Shown here: piece after piece, positions 42,595 through 50,612 of the stretch
Layout of the letters: every line of letters starts with the position of its first letter
Position numbering within the stretch: the first letter of the stretch is position 1
NCBI RefSeq assembly: GCF_004000925.1
Contig: NZ_BIME01000005.1
Span: 310,001-374,000, forward strand
Source of the DNA: Paenibacillus illinoisensis NBRC 15959
GTDB lineage: Bacteria; Bacillota; Bacilli; Paenibacillales; Paenibacillaceae
Direction: 5' to 3'
DNA length: 64,000 nt
Notes under the pieces: generated by a model
Told to the model about the DNA's origin: nothing
The model's database searches: none
What the model saw: only the letters and a program-made list of their open reading frames with translations
Translations under genes and position numbers: made by a program

Positions 42595-43616
42595 TATCTC
42601 TGAGTAAGTGGGCGGACTGGCCCATCTGGGCAGGAATGACAGGGGCATGGATTATTTTAGCAGCATACATACTGGATCGCCTCATTGGAGATCCACGCTG
42701 GATCCCCCACCCGGTGATCGGCATGGGCAAAGGAATTTCTGCACTGGAGCGGACCATCAGAAAACGAGTGAGCAGCGATCAGGGGCTTAAACGGGCAGGG
42801 CTGCTTTTTCCGATAGTCATTGCGGGTGGTTCATTGGTGCTTACTTGGGGAGTGTTGTACATCCTTGGACTTGTTCACCCGGTGATTGCCGTTATCGCTG
42901 AAGTGGTACTGATTGCCACCACCATTGCTTCCAAAGGACTGAAGGATGCAGGCATGGAAGTGTATCGTCATCTGAGAGAGAGGGATTGGCCTGCGGCTAG
43001 ACGTTCACTGGGCATGATCGTGGGGCGGGATACAGCGCATCTGGATGAACCGGAAGTGGTAAGGGGAACCGTGGAGACTGTAGCCGAAAACATCGTGGAT
43101 GCCATCGTTTCCCCGCTGTTCTATGCCCTGATTGGCGGTGCCCCGCTTGCGATGGCCTATCGGGCCGTCAATACGCTGGATTCCATGGTTGGTTATAAAA
43201 ATGAAAAATATTTGCATCTCGGCTGGGCCTCTGCTCGTCTCGATGATTGGGCGAACTGGATTCCGGCGCGGCTTACCGCCTTGCTGCTCATTACGGGTGC
43301 ATGGTTCATGAGATTGAGCGCAAAAGGTGCTGCACGCATGGTTCGCCGGGATGCCAGATTGCACCCCAGCCCGAACAGCGGATTCCCGGAGTCGGCCGTT
43401 GCAGGAGCGCTGGGTATCAGGCTTGGCGGGCATAACGTCTACCATGGCGTGGCTTCTTTTCGAGCCTATATGGGCGATCAGACACGGCTGATGGAAGCAG
43501 AGGATATCGTGCGGACCACGCGTTTGATGTTCTGGTCGGCGGGAGCTTTTGTGCTGTTATGCTGGTTGGTAACGTTCGGCATTTGGACAGCAGGAGGTGC
43601 GTTGTTATGGAAGTAG
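42591..43616 (+). CDS. cbiB: Adenosylcobinamide-phosphate synthase (CbiB)
   Basis: A 341-residue membrane protein that condenses cobyric acid with aminopropanol (phosphate) from CobD. Motifs: 'DRLIGDPRWIPHPVIGMGKGISALE', 'MIVGRDTAHLDEPEVVRGTVETVAENIVDAIVSPLFY', 'AYRAVNTLDSMVGYKNEKY' and 'RDARLHPSPNSGFPESAVAGALG'. Four to five hydrophobic segments. ATG 42591 overlaps the cbiZ stop. The downstream phosphatase gene begins 10 bases before its stop. Confidence 0.95.
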   Translation: MISLSKWADWPIWAGMTGAWIILAAYILDRLIGDPRWIPHPVIGMGKGISALERTIRKRVSSDQGLKRAGLLFPIVIAGGSLVLTWGVLYILGLVHPVIAVIAEVVLIATTIASKGLKDAGMEVYRHLRERDWPAARRSLGMIVGRDTAHLDEPEVVRGTVETVAENIVDAIVSPLFYALIGGAPLAMAYRAVNTLDSMVGYKNEKYLHLGWASARLDDWANWIPARLTALLLITGAWFMRLSAKGAARMVRRDARLHPSPNSGFPESAVAGALGIRLGGHNVYHGVASFRAYMGDQTRLMEAEDIVRTTRLMFWSAGAFVLLCWLVTFGIWTAGGALLWK

Positions 43617-44254
43617 AATCCGGGAAGCGTGGAACTGGAACGCGGGAGATCGTGTTTATCCGTCATGGGACAACTTCTTGGAATGTGGAAAAGAGATACC
43701 TCGGACATACCGATATCGGTCTCCTGCCGGATGCAGAGCGGGAACTGGCGCCGCTTCGCCAGTCCATTCGCGGGATCACATGGGATGCGCTGTATTGCAG
43801 TGATCTGCTGCGCTGCCGGCAGACCGTGGAACGAATTGCTCCGGTACAAGCAGGACAAGTACAGTATGATCCGCGCTTGCGTGAGATTGATTTTGGGCAA
43901 TGGGAAGGGATGACTTACAATGAGCTCAAGGACAATCCGCTCTACCGGAATTGGATTGATGCACCGCAGGATGTGACGCCACCGGGCGGCGAGCCTTGGC
44001 AGGCATTTGCTGCGAGGATCGACTCCTTCGTGAAGGAGTGCCTTGTGTCCGGTTCGTCAGAGGAACATTCCGAAGAAAATCATGTTCCTGCGATTGCCGT
44101 AGTTACCCATGGCGGTGTCATTCGGTATGCTATGTCACGTCTCATACCGGAACTGGGATTCTGGGATACACAGGTCATTCCGGGGCAAGCAATTAAGGTT
44201 CGGCTTGAAAAAAGCGGAAATAGCTGGGTTTCAAGCAGGGTGTCTTTTCCGTGA
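43607..44254 (+). CDS. cobC: Alpha-ribazole phosphatase (CobC-type, histidine phosphatase)
   Basis: A 215-residue histidine phosphatase. The catalytic 'VFIRHGTTSWN' (RHG), 'LYCSDLLRCRQTVERI', 'LREIDFGQWEGMTYNEL' and second His in 'VVTHGGVIRYAM' are all visible. In the cobalamin pathway it dephosphorylates alpha-ribazole 5'-phosphate or the cobalamin phosphate. The sequence alone would also fit a generic phosphoglycerate-mutase-like phosphatase, but the cluster decides. AGGAGGT precedes ATG 43607, which lies inside the 3' end of cbiB. It is last in the first cob operon. Confidence 0.85.
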   Translation: MEVESGKRGTGTREIVFIRHGTTSWNVEKRYLGHTDIGLLPDAERELAPLRQSIRGITWDALYCSDLLRCRQTVERIAPVQAGQVQYDPRLREIDFGQWEGMTYNELKDNPLYRNWIDAPQDVTPPGGEPWQAFAARIDSFVKECLVSGSSEEHSEENHVPAIAVVTHGGVIRYAMSRLIPELGFWDTQVIPGQAIKVRLEKSGNSWVSSRVSFP

Positions 44255-44260
44255 ATCGGG

Positions 44261-44289
44261 TTGTAAGGATGTGCAATATAACCTATAAT
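44261..44289 (+). promoter_or_regulatory. Sigma-A promoter of the riboswitch-controlled btu-cob operon
   Basis: TTGTAA (44261-44266), 17-base spacer, TATAAT (44284-44289). The predicted start near 44296 lies ~100 bases before the cobalamin riboswitch core. Confidence 0.7.
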
Positions 44290-44389
44290 CACAACAGAAG
44301 TGTGACTTCAGCATGAATACATATCTCGTTATGCGCTTAAGCGCTGATGGATAGGGCATGCTCACTTGAATGGTTACAATATCAGCGAC

Positions 44390-44690
44390 CACGGGTCCCT
44401 TGTGCGAGCAAGAAGAGCTCATCGAGTTAATCAAACGATGAACGGCACAATGGGTGAAATAGGGAAGCCGGTGTGAATCCGGCACGGTCCCGCCACTGTA
44501 AATCAGGACGAGCAGTCCTGTAAGTCAGGTTACCTGCCCTGGACGTACAAACCGGTGTTCCTTCGAGGAAAGGACAGCGTTTCGGGCAATTCTATGTGCA
44601 TGAACAGCGGGTACGCTGTAGATGTGCAGATCGCCATATGCGAGACGTCATCCCTGATCCTGACGTAAGGATCGGGGATTTTTTTGTTCA
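44390..44690 (+). promoter_or_regulatory. Cobalamin (AdoCbl) riboswitch with terminator platform
   Basis: The conserved core is clear: GGGTGAAATAGGGAAGCC at 44452-44469, the paired GCCGGTG...CCGGC, the B12 box CGCCACTG at 44501-44508, and AAGTCAGGTTACCTGCC at 44522-44538. CCCTTGTGC (44398-44406) pairs with GCACAATGGG (44445-44454). Downstream, ATCCCTGATCCT (44650-44661) pairs with AGGATCGGGGAT (44668-44679) before a T-run, an intrinsic terminator. Ligand binding should end transcription before btuF, so the uptake and late-synthesis genes are off when cobalamin is plentiful. Confidence 0.95.
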
Positions 44691-44711
44691 TATAGGATGA
44701 ACCTGTAAGCT

Positions 44712-44860
44712 TTACACTAGACCACTACGATTGCAGTACCATCTTCCGATCGCTGTTATCCCCAGATTTCTTTGATCCCCTTATCAAAAGGGGAAATCTG
44801 GTGATAAATGCGAACACTTCGTTTCTTCAGATCGGTTCTGCACTCTCCGTTAACGTGTAA
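44712..44860. repeat. Copy C of the dispersed palindromic element
   Basis: A 149-bp element bounded by TTACAC (44712-44717) and GTGTAA (44855-44860). Inner inverted repeats are GCAGTACCA (44733-44741) and CGGTTCTGC (44833-44841), 7 of 9 matching. The centre folds: GTTATCCCCAGATTT with AAATCTGGTGATAA, and CCCC with GGGG. It lies between the riboswitch terminator and btuF, so it is in the leader of the cobalamin operon mRNA. No open frame is present. Confidence 0.85.
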
Positions 44861-44963
44861 ACGCTGCAGTTCAAACCTTATATAGGAACACCAAAGTATG
44901 GGGAGTAGGAGTTTGAGCATGTTGCAAGAAATAGTACAAATAGAGAAGGGGAGAATGAACAGA

Positions 44964-45965
44964 ATGAACATCAAGAATTGGAAAGGCATGGCGTCCCTGC
45001 TGACAGCAGCGATGCTTACACTGGCTTTGGCCGGATGTGGAAACACAACAACGAGCGAGGGAACAGGTACGTCTACGCAGCAGCCGGCACAGGAGCAATC
45101 CCAAGGCCAGGAGCAGACGGATCTCAAAACACAATATCCACTTATGGTAACTGATGCGACAGGTGAATCCTTCACGTTTGAGAAAGCGCCTGCCAAAATC
45201 GTATCCGTGTCTCCGGCAGAAACCGAGTCATTGTTCGCCCTTGGACTGGACGAGCAGATCGTAGGGGTATCCGACTATGATGATTATCCGGAAGCTGCAA
45301 CAACCAAACCGAAAATGGGCGGTGTGTCGAAGCCCAATGAAGAATCAATCATCGCAGCTGAAGCAGACATCGTATTTACAGGGATCTCCATGAGCGAAGA
45401 AGCTGTGACCAAGCTGCGCGAACTGGGTATCACCATTTTCAAAACGGATCCAAAATCGATAGACGATGTCATGAACAACATCGAAACGTTCGGAAAAATC
45501 ACGGATCATCAGGAGCAGGCACAGGAGCTCATCACGAAAATGAAACAGGACGTGGCGGACGTAACCGAAGCGGTTAAGGCTGTGAAGTCGGAAGATCAGA
45601 AAAAGGTATATGTTGAATTCTCCCCGGGTTGGACTGTGGGTAAAGGTGAATTCATGGATGAACTGATCACCGTAGCCGGTGGAATCAACGTTGCTTCCGA
45701 CCTCGTGGGCTGGAATGAAATTAACGAAGAGAATATTATTGCTTCCAATCCGGATGTCATTCTGTACGCCAATGATGTTATTGATGAGAACTCCAAAACA
45801 CTGGATCAGATCATCAAAGAGCGCAGCGGCTGGGATCAAATTACGGCGGTGAAAAACGATGCAGTCATTGGCCTGGATGCCAACCTGCTGAGCCGTCCGG
45901 GCCCACGTGTAACGGAAGGTTTGAAAGCTGTTGCCAAAGCGATCTATCCTGACCTGTTCCAATGA
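44964..45965 (+). CDS. btuF: Cobalamin/corrinoid-binding lipoprotein (BtuF-type)
   Basis: A 333-residue ABC solute-binding protein. The signal peptide has the lipobox 'LALAGCGN', so it is a lipoprotein. The periplasmic-binding fold ('KIVSVSPAETESLFALGLDEQIVGVSDYDDYP', 'DVILYANDVIDE', 'SRPGPRVTEGLKAVAKAIYPDLF') fits the BtuF/FhuD/FepB class III type. Corrinoid specificity is inferred from the riboswitch and cob genes; siderophore binding is the alternative. AAGGGGAG is well spaced to ATG 44964; ATG 44955 is too close, and ATG 44898 has no proper site. btuC overlaps its stop. Confidence 0.88.
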   Translation: MNIKNWKGMASLLTAAMLTLALAGCGNTTTSEGTGTSTQQPAQEQSQGQEQTDLKTQYPLMVTDATGESFTFEKAPAKIVSVSPAETESLFALGLDEQIVGVSDYDDYPEAATTKPKMGGVSKPNEESIIAAEADIVFTGISMSEEAVTKLRELGITIFKTDPKSIDDVMNNIETFGKITDHQEQAQELITKMKQDVADVTEAVKAVKSEDQKKVYVEFSPGWTVGKGEFMDELITVAGGINVASDLVGWNEINEENIIASNPDVILYANDVIDENSKTLDQIIKERSGWDQITAVKNDAVIGLDANLLSRPGPRVTEGLKAVAKAIYPDLFQ

Positions 45966-47008
45966 GTAAAAAGCTGGCAGTGTACGGAACAGCCGGAATT
46001 CTGCTGCTTGTGCTGACTGTGCTGATCTGTACGGGCATCGGTTCAGTGGCTCTGCCTGTCCGTGACATTGCAGGCATTCTGCTTCATCACATGCCATGGA
46101 TCGGAGACTGGATCACGCCCGACTGGAGTACGGCAGCCGAGCAAATTATATGGAAGGTCAGGTTCCCGCGGGTGCTGCTTGCTGTACTCGTGGGTGCATC
46201 GCTGGCCATCGCCGGAGCGGGCTTCCAGGGGGTTCTTCGTAACCCGCTGGCAGATCCGTTTACGCTTGGCGTATCGTCTGGCGCATCGGTGGGCGCTGCT
46301 TTTCTGATCTTCTTCGGATTGCAGTATGCACTGATCGGAATCTGGACCTTGCCGCTCGTTGCGTTTCTGACGGGCGTGCTCACATTATGGTTTGTACTCG
46401 CCCTGGCTCGTGAAGGGCGCAAAATACCGACACACAGCCTGATTCTGGCTGGCGTGGTGATGCAAAGTTTTCTGGGAGCGGTGGTCTCCTTCCTGTCGAC
46501 CATGTCGAAACAGACGATTAACGAAATTATATACTGGACGATGGGAAGTCTGGCTCTGCGTGGGTGGTCGTATACGGCCATCCTTTTCCCGTATTTTATA
46601 CTGGGTCTGATTTTCCTCTGGAGCCGTGCCCGTTCCTTGAATGTTCTTGCACTGGGGGAACGGCAGGCTGCACATATCGGTGTCCAGGTGGATGGGTTGA
46701 AGCTATCCGTCCTTGCCGTAGGAACACTGCTCACCGCCGGGGCCGTCTCGGTTTCGGGTGTCATTGGATTCGTAGGTCTTGTCATCCCGCACATTCTTCG
46801 GCTGATCGTTGGGCCTGATTATCGTTTGCTGGTTCCTTTGTCCGCGATTGGCGGGGCCATCTTCATGGTATGGGCCGATACGATTGCACGCTCCCTGCTG
46901 GCCCCGACCGAAATTCCGCTTGGTGTGGTGACGGCCTTTGTCGGGGCACCTTTCTTCGCGTATCTGCTGCATCGGAATAAAAAGCTGCGAAAAGGGGTGA
47001 TGCCATGA
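45962..47008 (+). CDS. btuC: Cobalamin ABC transporter permease (BtuC/FecCD family)
   Basis: A 348-residue FecCD-family permease with about ten membrane helices. Motifs: 'RFPRVLLAVLVGASLAIAGAGFQGVLRNPLADPFTLGVSSGASVGAA', 'YWTMGSLALRGW', 'AVSVSGVIGFVGLVIPHILRLIVGPDYR' and 'EIPLGVVTAFVGAPFFAYLL'. It works as a dimer with BtuD. ATG 45962 overlaps the btuF stop (ATGA), and btuD likewise overlaps its stop. Specificity is inferred from context. Confidence 0.92.
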   Translation: MSKKLAVYGTAGILLLVLTVLICTGIGSVALPVRDIAGILLHHMPWIGDWITPDWSTAAEQIIWKVRFPRVLLAVLVGASLAIAGAGFQGVLRNPLADPFTLGVSSGASVGAAFLIFFGLQYALIGIWTLPLVAFLTGVLTLWFVLALAREGRKIPTHSLILAGVVMQSFLGAVVSFLSTMSKQTINEIIYWTMGSLALRGWSYTAILFPYFILGLIFLWSRARSLNVLALGERQAAHIGVQVDGLKLSVLAVGTLLTAGAVSVSGVIGFVGLVIPHILRLIVGPDYRLLVPLSAIGGAIFMVWADTIARSLLAPTEIPLGVVTAFVGAPFFAYLLHRNKKLRKGVMP

Positions 47009-47838
47009 GTACAAGTATGAGTACAAACATGGGTACAAGCGTTACCCCAAACGATCCGCTGATTGAAGTTGCGGGGGCAGGCAAAATGTATGGAGAGCAC
47101 CGGGCACTGCATAACGTGGACTGGCGTGTCACAGAAGGCGAATGGTGGGGTGTCGTCGGTCCAAACGGAAGCGGAAAATCAACGCTGCTCCAGCTCATTG
47201 CAGGAACCGAACAGCCTGGCGCAGGCAGCATTCGGATTGCAGGGCGGGAGATTACCTCATACACTCGCAAAGACCTGTCCCGCATGATTGCGGTATTGCA
47301 GCAAGATGGCCTGCCTGCCATCTCGTATCCTGTCCGGGATGTGGTGGAGATGGGACGTTATCCTTATCAGAATTGGTTAGGCAGGGAATCGGCGGATGGA
47401 GCGGCCGTGGTGGACCGGGTACTGGAAGAACTGGGTCTAACCGAAATGGCCGACAGGCCGCTCGATGCACTCAGTGGAGGGCAGAGGCAGCGGGTTGCGC
47501 TCGCCAAAGTCATGGCCCAGGAGCCCAAATTATTACTGCTGGATGAGCCAACCACCTTTCTTGATATCCGATATCAATTGCAATTCATGGAGCTACTATC
47601 TTCCTGGCGGCAAAAAAACAAGATTACCATTGTCGCTGTGCTGCACGATCTGAACCTCGCTGCGCAATTCTGCGATCAGATTCTCGCTCTGCGCGAGGGC
47701 ATGTGCGTAAGCAGTGGAACACCACATTCGCTGATGACGGAAGAGAACATTCGGGATATCTTCCGGGTGAACCCGGCCATGGTGAATCATCCCGATACTG
47801 GATTGCCGCAATTGTTGCTGCGGCGAGAACACGAGTGA
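47005..47838 (+). CDS. btuD: Cobalamin ABC transporter ATP-binding protein (BtuD type)
   Basis: A 277-residue ATPase: Walker A 'GPNGSGKSTLLQLIAG', Q-loop 'IAVLQQDG', signature 'LSGGQRQRVALAKVM', Walker B 'LLLLDEPTTFLD' and switch His 'AVLHDLNLAAQF', closest to FepC/BtuD. The reading frame begins with three copies of a 12-base unit encoding MSTS-MSTN-MGTS. Each copy has its own ATG (47005, 47017, 47029), so the exact start is uncertain; AAAGGGGTGATG favours the first. cobT follows after 48 bases. Confidence 0.92.
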   Translation: MSTSMSTNMGTSVTPNDPLIEVAGAGKMYGEHRALHNVDWRVTEGEWWGVVGPNGSGKSTLLQLIAGTEQPGAGSIRIAGREITSYTRKDLSRMIAVLQQDGLPAISYPVRDVVEMGRYPYQNWLGRESADGAAVVDRVLEELGLTEMADRPLDALSGGQRQRVALAKVMAQEPKLLLLDEPTTFLDIRYQLQFMELLSSWRQKNKITIVAVLHDLNLAAQFCDQILALREGMCVSSGTPHSLMTEENIRDIFRVNPAMVNHPDTGLPQLLLRREHE

Positions 47839-47886
47839 ACGAAAAGCGGGGCGACCCTATATTTTGATGAAGGAAGTGCTGGCGGT

Positions 47887-49014
47887 ATGAATAATGAACA
47901 GACGTTGGAACAGTTAATCGATCGGATCGTGGGTCCTAATGAAGAAGTGGCGGCAGAAGCCTCGGCACATGTGGATTCATTAACGAAACCGCCCGGCAGT
48001 CTGGGCAAACTGGAACAGCTGGTTATTCGACTTGCGGGGATAACCGGCGAGGCTCGGCCTTGTCTGGATCGCAGGGCCGTCATTGTTATGGCTGCCGATC
48101 ACGGCGTCGTTGCCGAAGGAATCAGTGCGTTCCCGGCAGAGGTAACGCCGCAGATGGTTCATAATTTTCTGGCAGGAGGAGCGGCCGTCAACGTTCTGGC
48201 GCGTCATGCAGGGGCAGATGTCATCTGTGTGGACATTGGCGTGAATGCCGATCTGGAACACCCGGACCTGGTCTCCCGCAAAGTACGCAAAGGTACAGCC
48301 AACATGGCGCAGGGCCCAGCCATGAGCCGTGATGAAGCGATCCAGGCGATTCTTGTCGGAGCCGAGGTTGTGGCTGCTGAAGTCGCCAAGGGAACTCAAT
48401 TATTTGTCACCGGTGAAATGGGTATCGGAAATACTACAGCGAGTGCCGCAGTCATGTGTGCTTTAACCGGAACAGCACCCGCATCTGCGGTTGGTCGGGG
48501 AACAGGGATGGATGACGCAGGTTTACAGCGCAAAGCTGCTGTAGTCAGCCGGGCGCTTAGTGTGAATGCACCGGATGCAGACGATGCCCTGGATGTGCTT
48601 GGCAAAGTGGGCGGATTGGAAATTGCCGGACTGACAGGTGTCATCCTCGCAGCGGCAGCTCATGGCTGTCCTGTTGTGGTGGATGGGTTTATCTCCACTG
48701 CAGCGGCACTGATTGCGAGACAGCTTGCCCCGGTCAGTGTGGAATATATGATTGCTTCGCATACATCGCATGAAAGTGGACATGCTGCGCTTCTGCACGA
48801 ACTTGCCCTCAAACCGATGCTGGATCTGGACATGCGGCTGGGTGAGGGAACAGGTGGTGTGCTCAGTCTTCATCTAATCGATGCGGCTTGCCGTATTCTG
48901 AATGAGATGGCCACATTTGCAAGCGCTGGTGTATCGGGAAGCTCGAATGAGAATGAGCGCGCGGATGAGTCATCGACAGCTGCTTCGCCAGTTCGGGGAG
49001 AGGTATCTCCATGA
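47887..49014 (+). CDS. cobT: Nicotinate-nucleotide--dimethylbenzimidazole phosphoribosyltransferase
   Basis: Activates the lower-ligand base to alpha-ribazole 5'-phosphate. 375 residues with 'LTKPPGSLGKLEQLVIRLAGI', 'VIVMAADHGVVAEGISAFPAEVTPQMV', 'TGEMGIGNTTASAAVMCAL', 'VDGFISTAAALIA', 'ASHTSHESGHAALL' and the catalytic Glu region 'DLDMRLGEGTGG'. The C-terminal ~30 residues beyond the usual end are Ser/Asn-rich. The family is normally ~350 residues. Start ATG 47887 follows GGAAGTGCTGGCGGT. The stop overlaps the cobU start. Confidence 0.95.
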   Translation: MNNEQTLEQLIDRIVGPNEEVAAEASAHVDSLTKPPGSLGKLEQLVIRLAGITGEARPCLDRRAVIVMAADHGVVAEGISAFPAEVTPQMVHNFLAGGAAVNVLARHAGADVICVDIGVNADLEHPDLVSRKVRKGTANMAQGPAMSRDEAIQAILVGAEVVAAEVAKGTQLFVTGEMGIGNTTASAAVMCALTGTAPASAVGRGTGMDDAGLQRKAAVVSRALSVNAPDADDALDVLGKVGGLEIAGLTGVILAAAAHGCPVVVDGFISTAAALIARQLAPVSVEYMIASHTSHESGHAALLHELALKPMLDLDMRLGEGTGGVLSLHLIDAACRILNEMATFASAGVSGSSNENERADESSTAASPVRGEVSP

Positions 49015-49571
49015 GCGTACTTGTAACGGGCGGGGCAAGGAGCGGCAAAAGCTCCTTCGCCGAGCGTCTCTGCATGCAGCGTTCCTCCGAGGCCTGGTAT
49101 GTCGCAACCGCACAGGCGTATGATGACGAGATGCGTGAACGGATACGTCTGCATCAGAATCAGCGGGATGAAGTTGGGTACCTGTGGCATACCGTGGAGG
49201 AACCCTTGGCATTGCCAGAACTCATCACAAAAATGGGAGAATCGCATACAGGAACGTCAGCTCCGACCATTTTGGTGGATTGCCTGACGCTCTGGTTGAC
49301 CAACGTCCTGCTTACCCATGAGCAAGAGCCTGAGCAGGTTGTTCTGGATCATATGAATGCGCTGGTAACCGCTATCGAGTCCTATCCCGGGCTGCTAGTC
49401 CTGGTTACGAATGAAGTGGGGGACGGCATCGTACCGGAGTATGCGCTTGGCAGAAGATATCGGGATTTGGCGGGCATATTAAATCAGCGGGTCGCTGCCA
49501 TCTGCCGCGAAGTATTTCTGGTAACGGTAGGGATTGCTATGGAGCTGAAGAGCAAGGAGTATCGCTTATGA
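49011..49571 (+). CDS. cobU: Adenosylcobinamide kinase / cobinamide-phosphate guanylyltransferase
   Basis: A 186-residue bifunctional enzyme that phosphorylates adenosylcobinamide and transfers GMP to it. P-loop 'VTGGARSGKSSFAERL', 'YVATAQAYDDEMRERIRLHQNQR', the Walker B-like 'ILVDCLTLWLTNVLL', and 'VTNEVGDGIVPEYALGRRYRDLAGILNQ' are all CobU/CobP hallmarks. It is coupled to cobT and cobS by four-base overlaps on both sides. Confidence 0.95.
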   Translation: MSVLVTGGARSGKSSFAERLCMQRSSEAWYVATAQAYDDEMRERIRLHQNQRDEVGYLWHTVEEPLALPELITKMGESHTGTSAPTILVDCLTLWLTNVLLTHEQEPEQVVLDHMNALVTAIESYPGLLVLVTNEVGDGIVPEYALGRRYRDLAGILNQRVAAICREVFLVTVGIAMELKSKEYRL

Positions 49572-50554
49572 GCCATGACGGTAACAACATCCAGCATAAT
49601 GGTGAGGAAATGACCAGTGAAGACCACCTGAATCAGGTAAACGAGGGGCCGGCTCAGGGTGCGGAGTATGTAAACAGACTGGATCAAAAACATGCGGCTG
49701 CGGCCGCTTTTCAATTTTTGTCCCGTTTCCCCGTGAAAATGCAGATTGACTTCGTTCCGCCACTGCTGCGGGAAAGCGTAGTGTATTATCCGCTGGTCGG
49801 TGCGGCCATTGGTTTAAGTGTCTGGATTGGTGGCGCGCTTACAGGTGCACTGCTGCCATCGTTCCCAGCGGCTGTATTGACCCTGACCCTTTGGGTATGG
49901 CTTACGGGGGGACTCCATCTGGATGGCTGGATGGACACAGCGGATGGCCTGCTCAGCTATCGTACCCGTGAGCGAATGCTGGAAATTATGAAAGACAGCC
50001 GCGTTGGAGCCATGGGCGTGATTGCCTGCGTACTGCTGCTCATGATGAAAGCAGCCTTAATTGCTGATTTTATCGCACATGGAAACTGGCTGTATGGAGC
50101 GCTGCTGATTCTGCCCATGATCTGGAGCCGCTGGTTCATGGTGTATGCCATTTCGGCTTGGCCGAATGCCAGGGGAGACGATGGACTTGCTGTCCTGTTC
50201 AAGGGCCTTGGGGAACGGAAGGAAGTCCAGAGGGCACGAAGCGCTGCGGTTGGACTAACCATCCTGGCGGCTGTCATTACACTTGCCGCGGTGTGGATCT
50301 TTCAGCCTGGCAGCAGCATGGTAGAAATGCTGGCGATGGATAGGGGCCTTGGGACATTACCTTGGTGGCTATATCCTATTGCAGCTGCCATTTTGGTACC
50401 ACTGGCGGCATATCTTATCGGCAAGTTCGTTGCCGGACGCATCAGTGAGAGGTTAGGCGGACTTACTGGAGATACATATGGTGCGATGAATGAGCTGCTG
50501 GAAGCCGCTCTGTTGACGGTGTTAAGTCTGCTGCAGGGATTATTTTTGATATAG
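49568..50554 (+). CDS. cobS: Cobalamin-5'-phosphate synthase (CobS)
   Basis: An integral membrane enzyme joining AdoCbi-GDP with alpha-ribazole (phosphate). 328 residues; the family is ~250, and the extra length is a hydrophilic N-terminal stretch of ~45 residues (Asn/Gln/Glu-rich). The family core begins 'AFQFLSRFPVKMQIDF', then 'YYPLVGAAIGL', 'LTGGLHLDGWMDTADGLLSYRTRERMLEIMKDSRVGAMGV' with the Mg-binding Asp residues, and 'LGGLTGDTYGAMNELLEAALL'. ATG 49568 overlaps the cobU stop; a downstream start would lose this coupling. Confidence 0.93.
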   Translation: MSHDGNNIQHNGEEMTSEDHLNQVNEGPAQGAEYVNRLDQKHAAAAAFQFLSRFPVKMQIDFVPPLLRESVVYYPLVGAAIGLSVWIGGALTGALLPSFPAAVLTLTLWVWLTGGLHLDGWMDTADGLLSYRTRERMLEIMKDSRVGAMGVIACVLLLMMKAALIADFIAHGNWLYGALLILPMIWSRWFMVYAISAWPNARGDDGLAVLFKGLGERKEVQRARSAAVGLTILAAVITLAAVWIFQPGSSMVEMLAMDRGLGTLPWWLYPIAAAILVPLAAYLIGKFVAGRISERLGGLTGDTYGAMNELLEAALLTVLSLLQGLFLI

Positions 50555-50612
50555 GGAACGAACGGAAATGAGTAATGTGGAGCATAACGCGGAGAGCTGA
50601 GGTGATTGGAAC

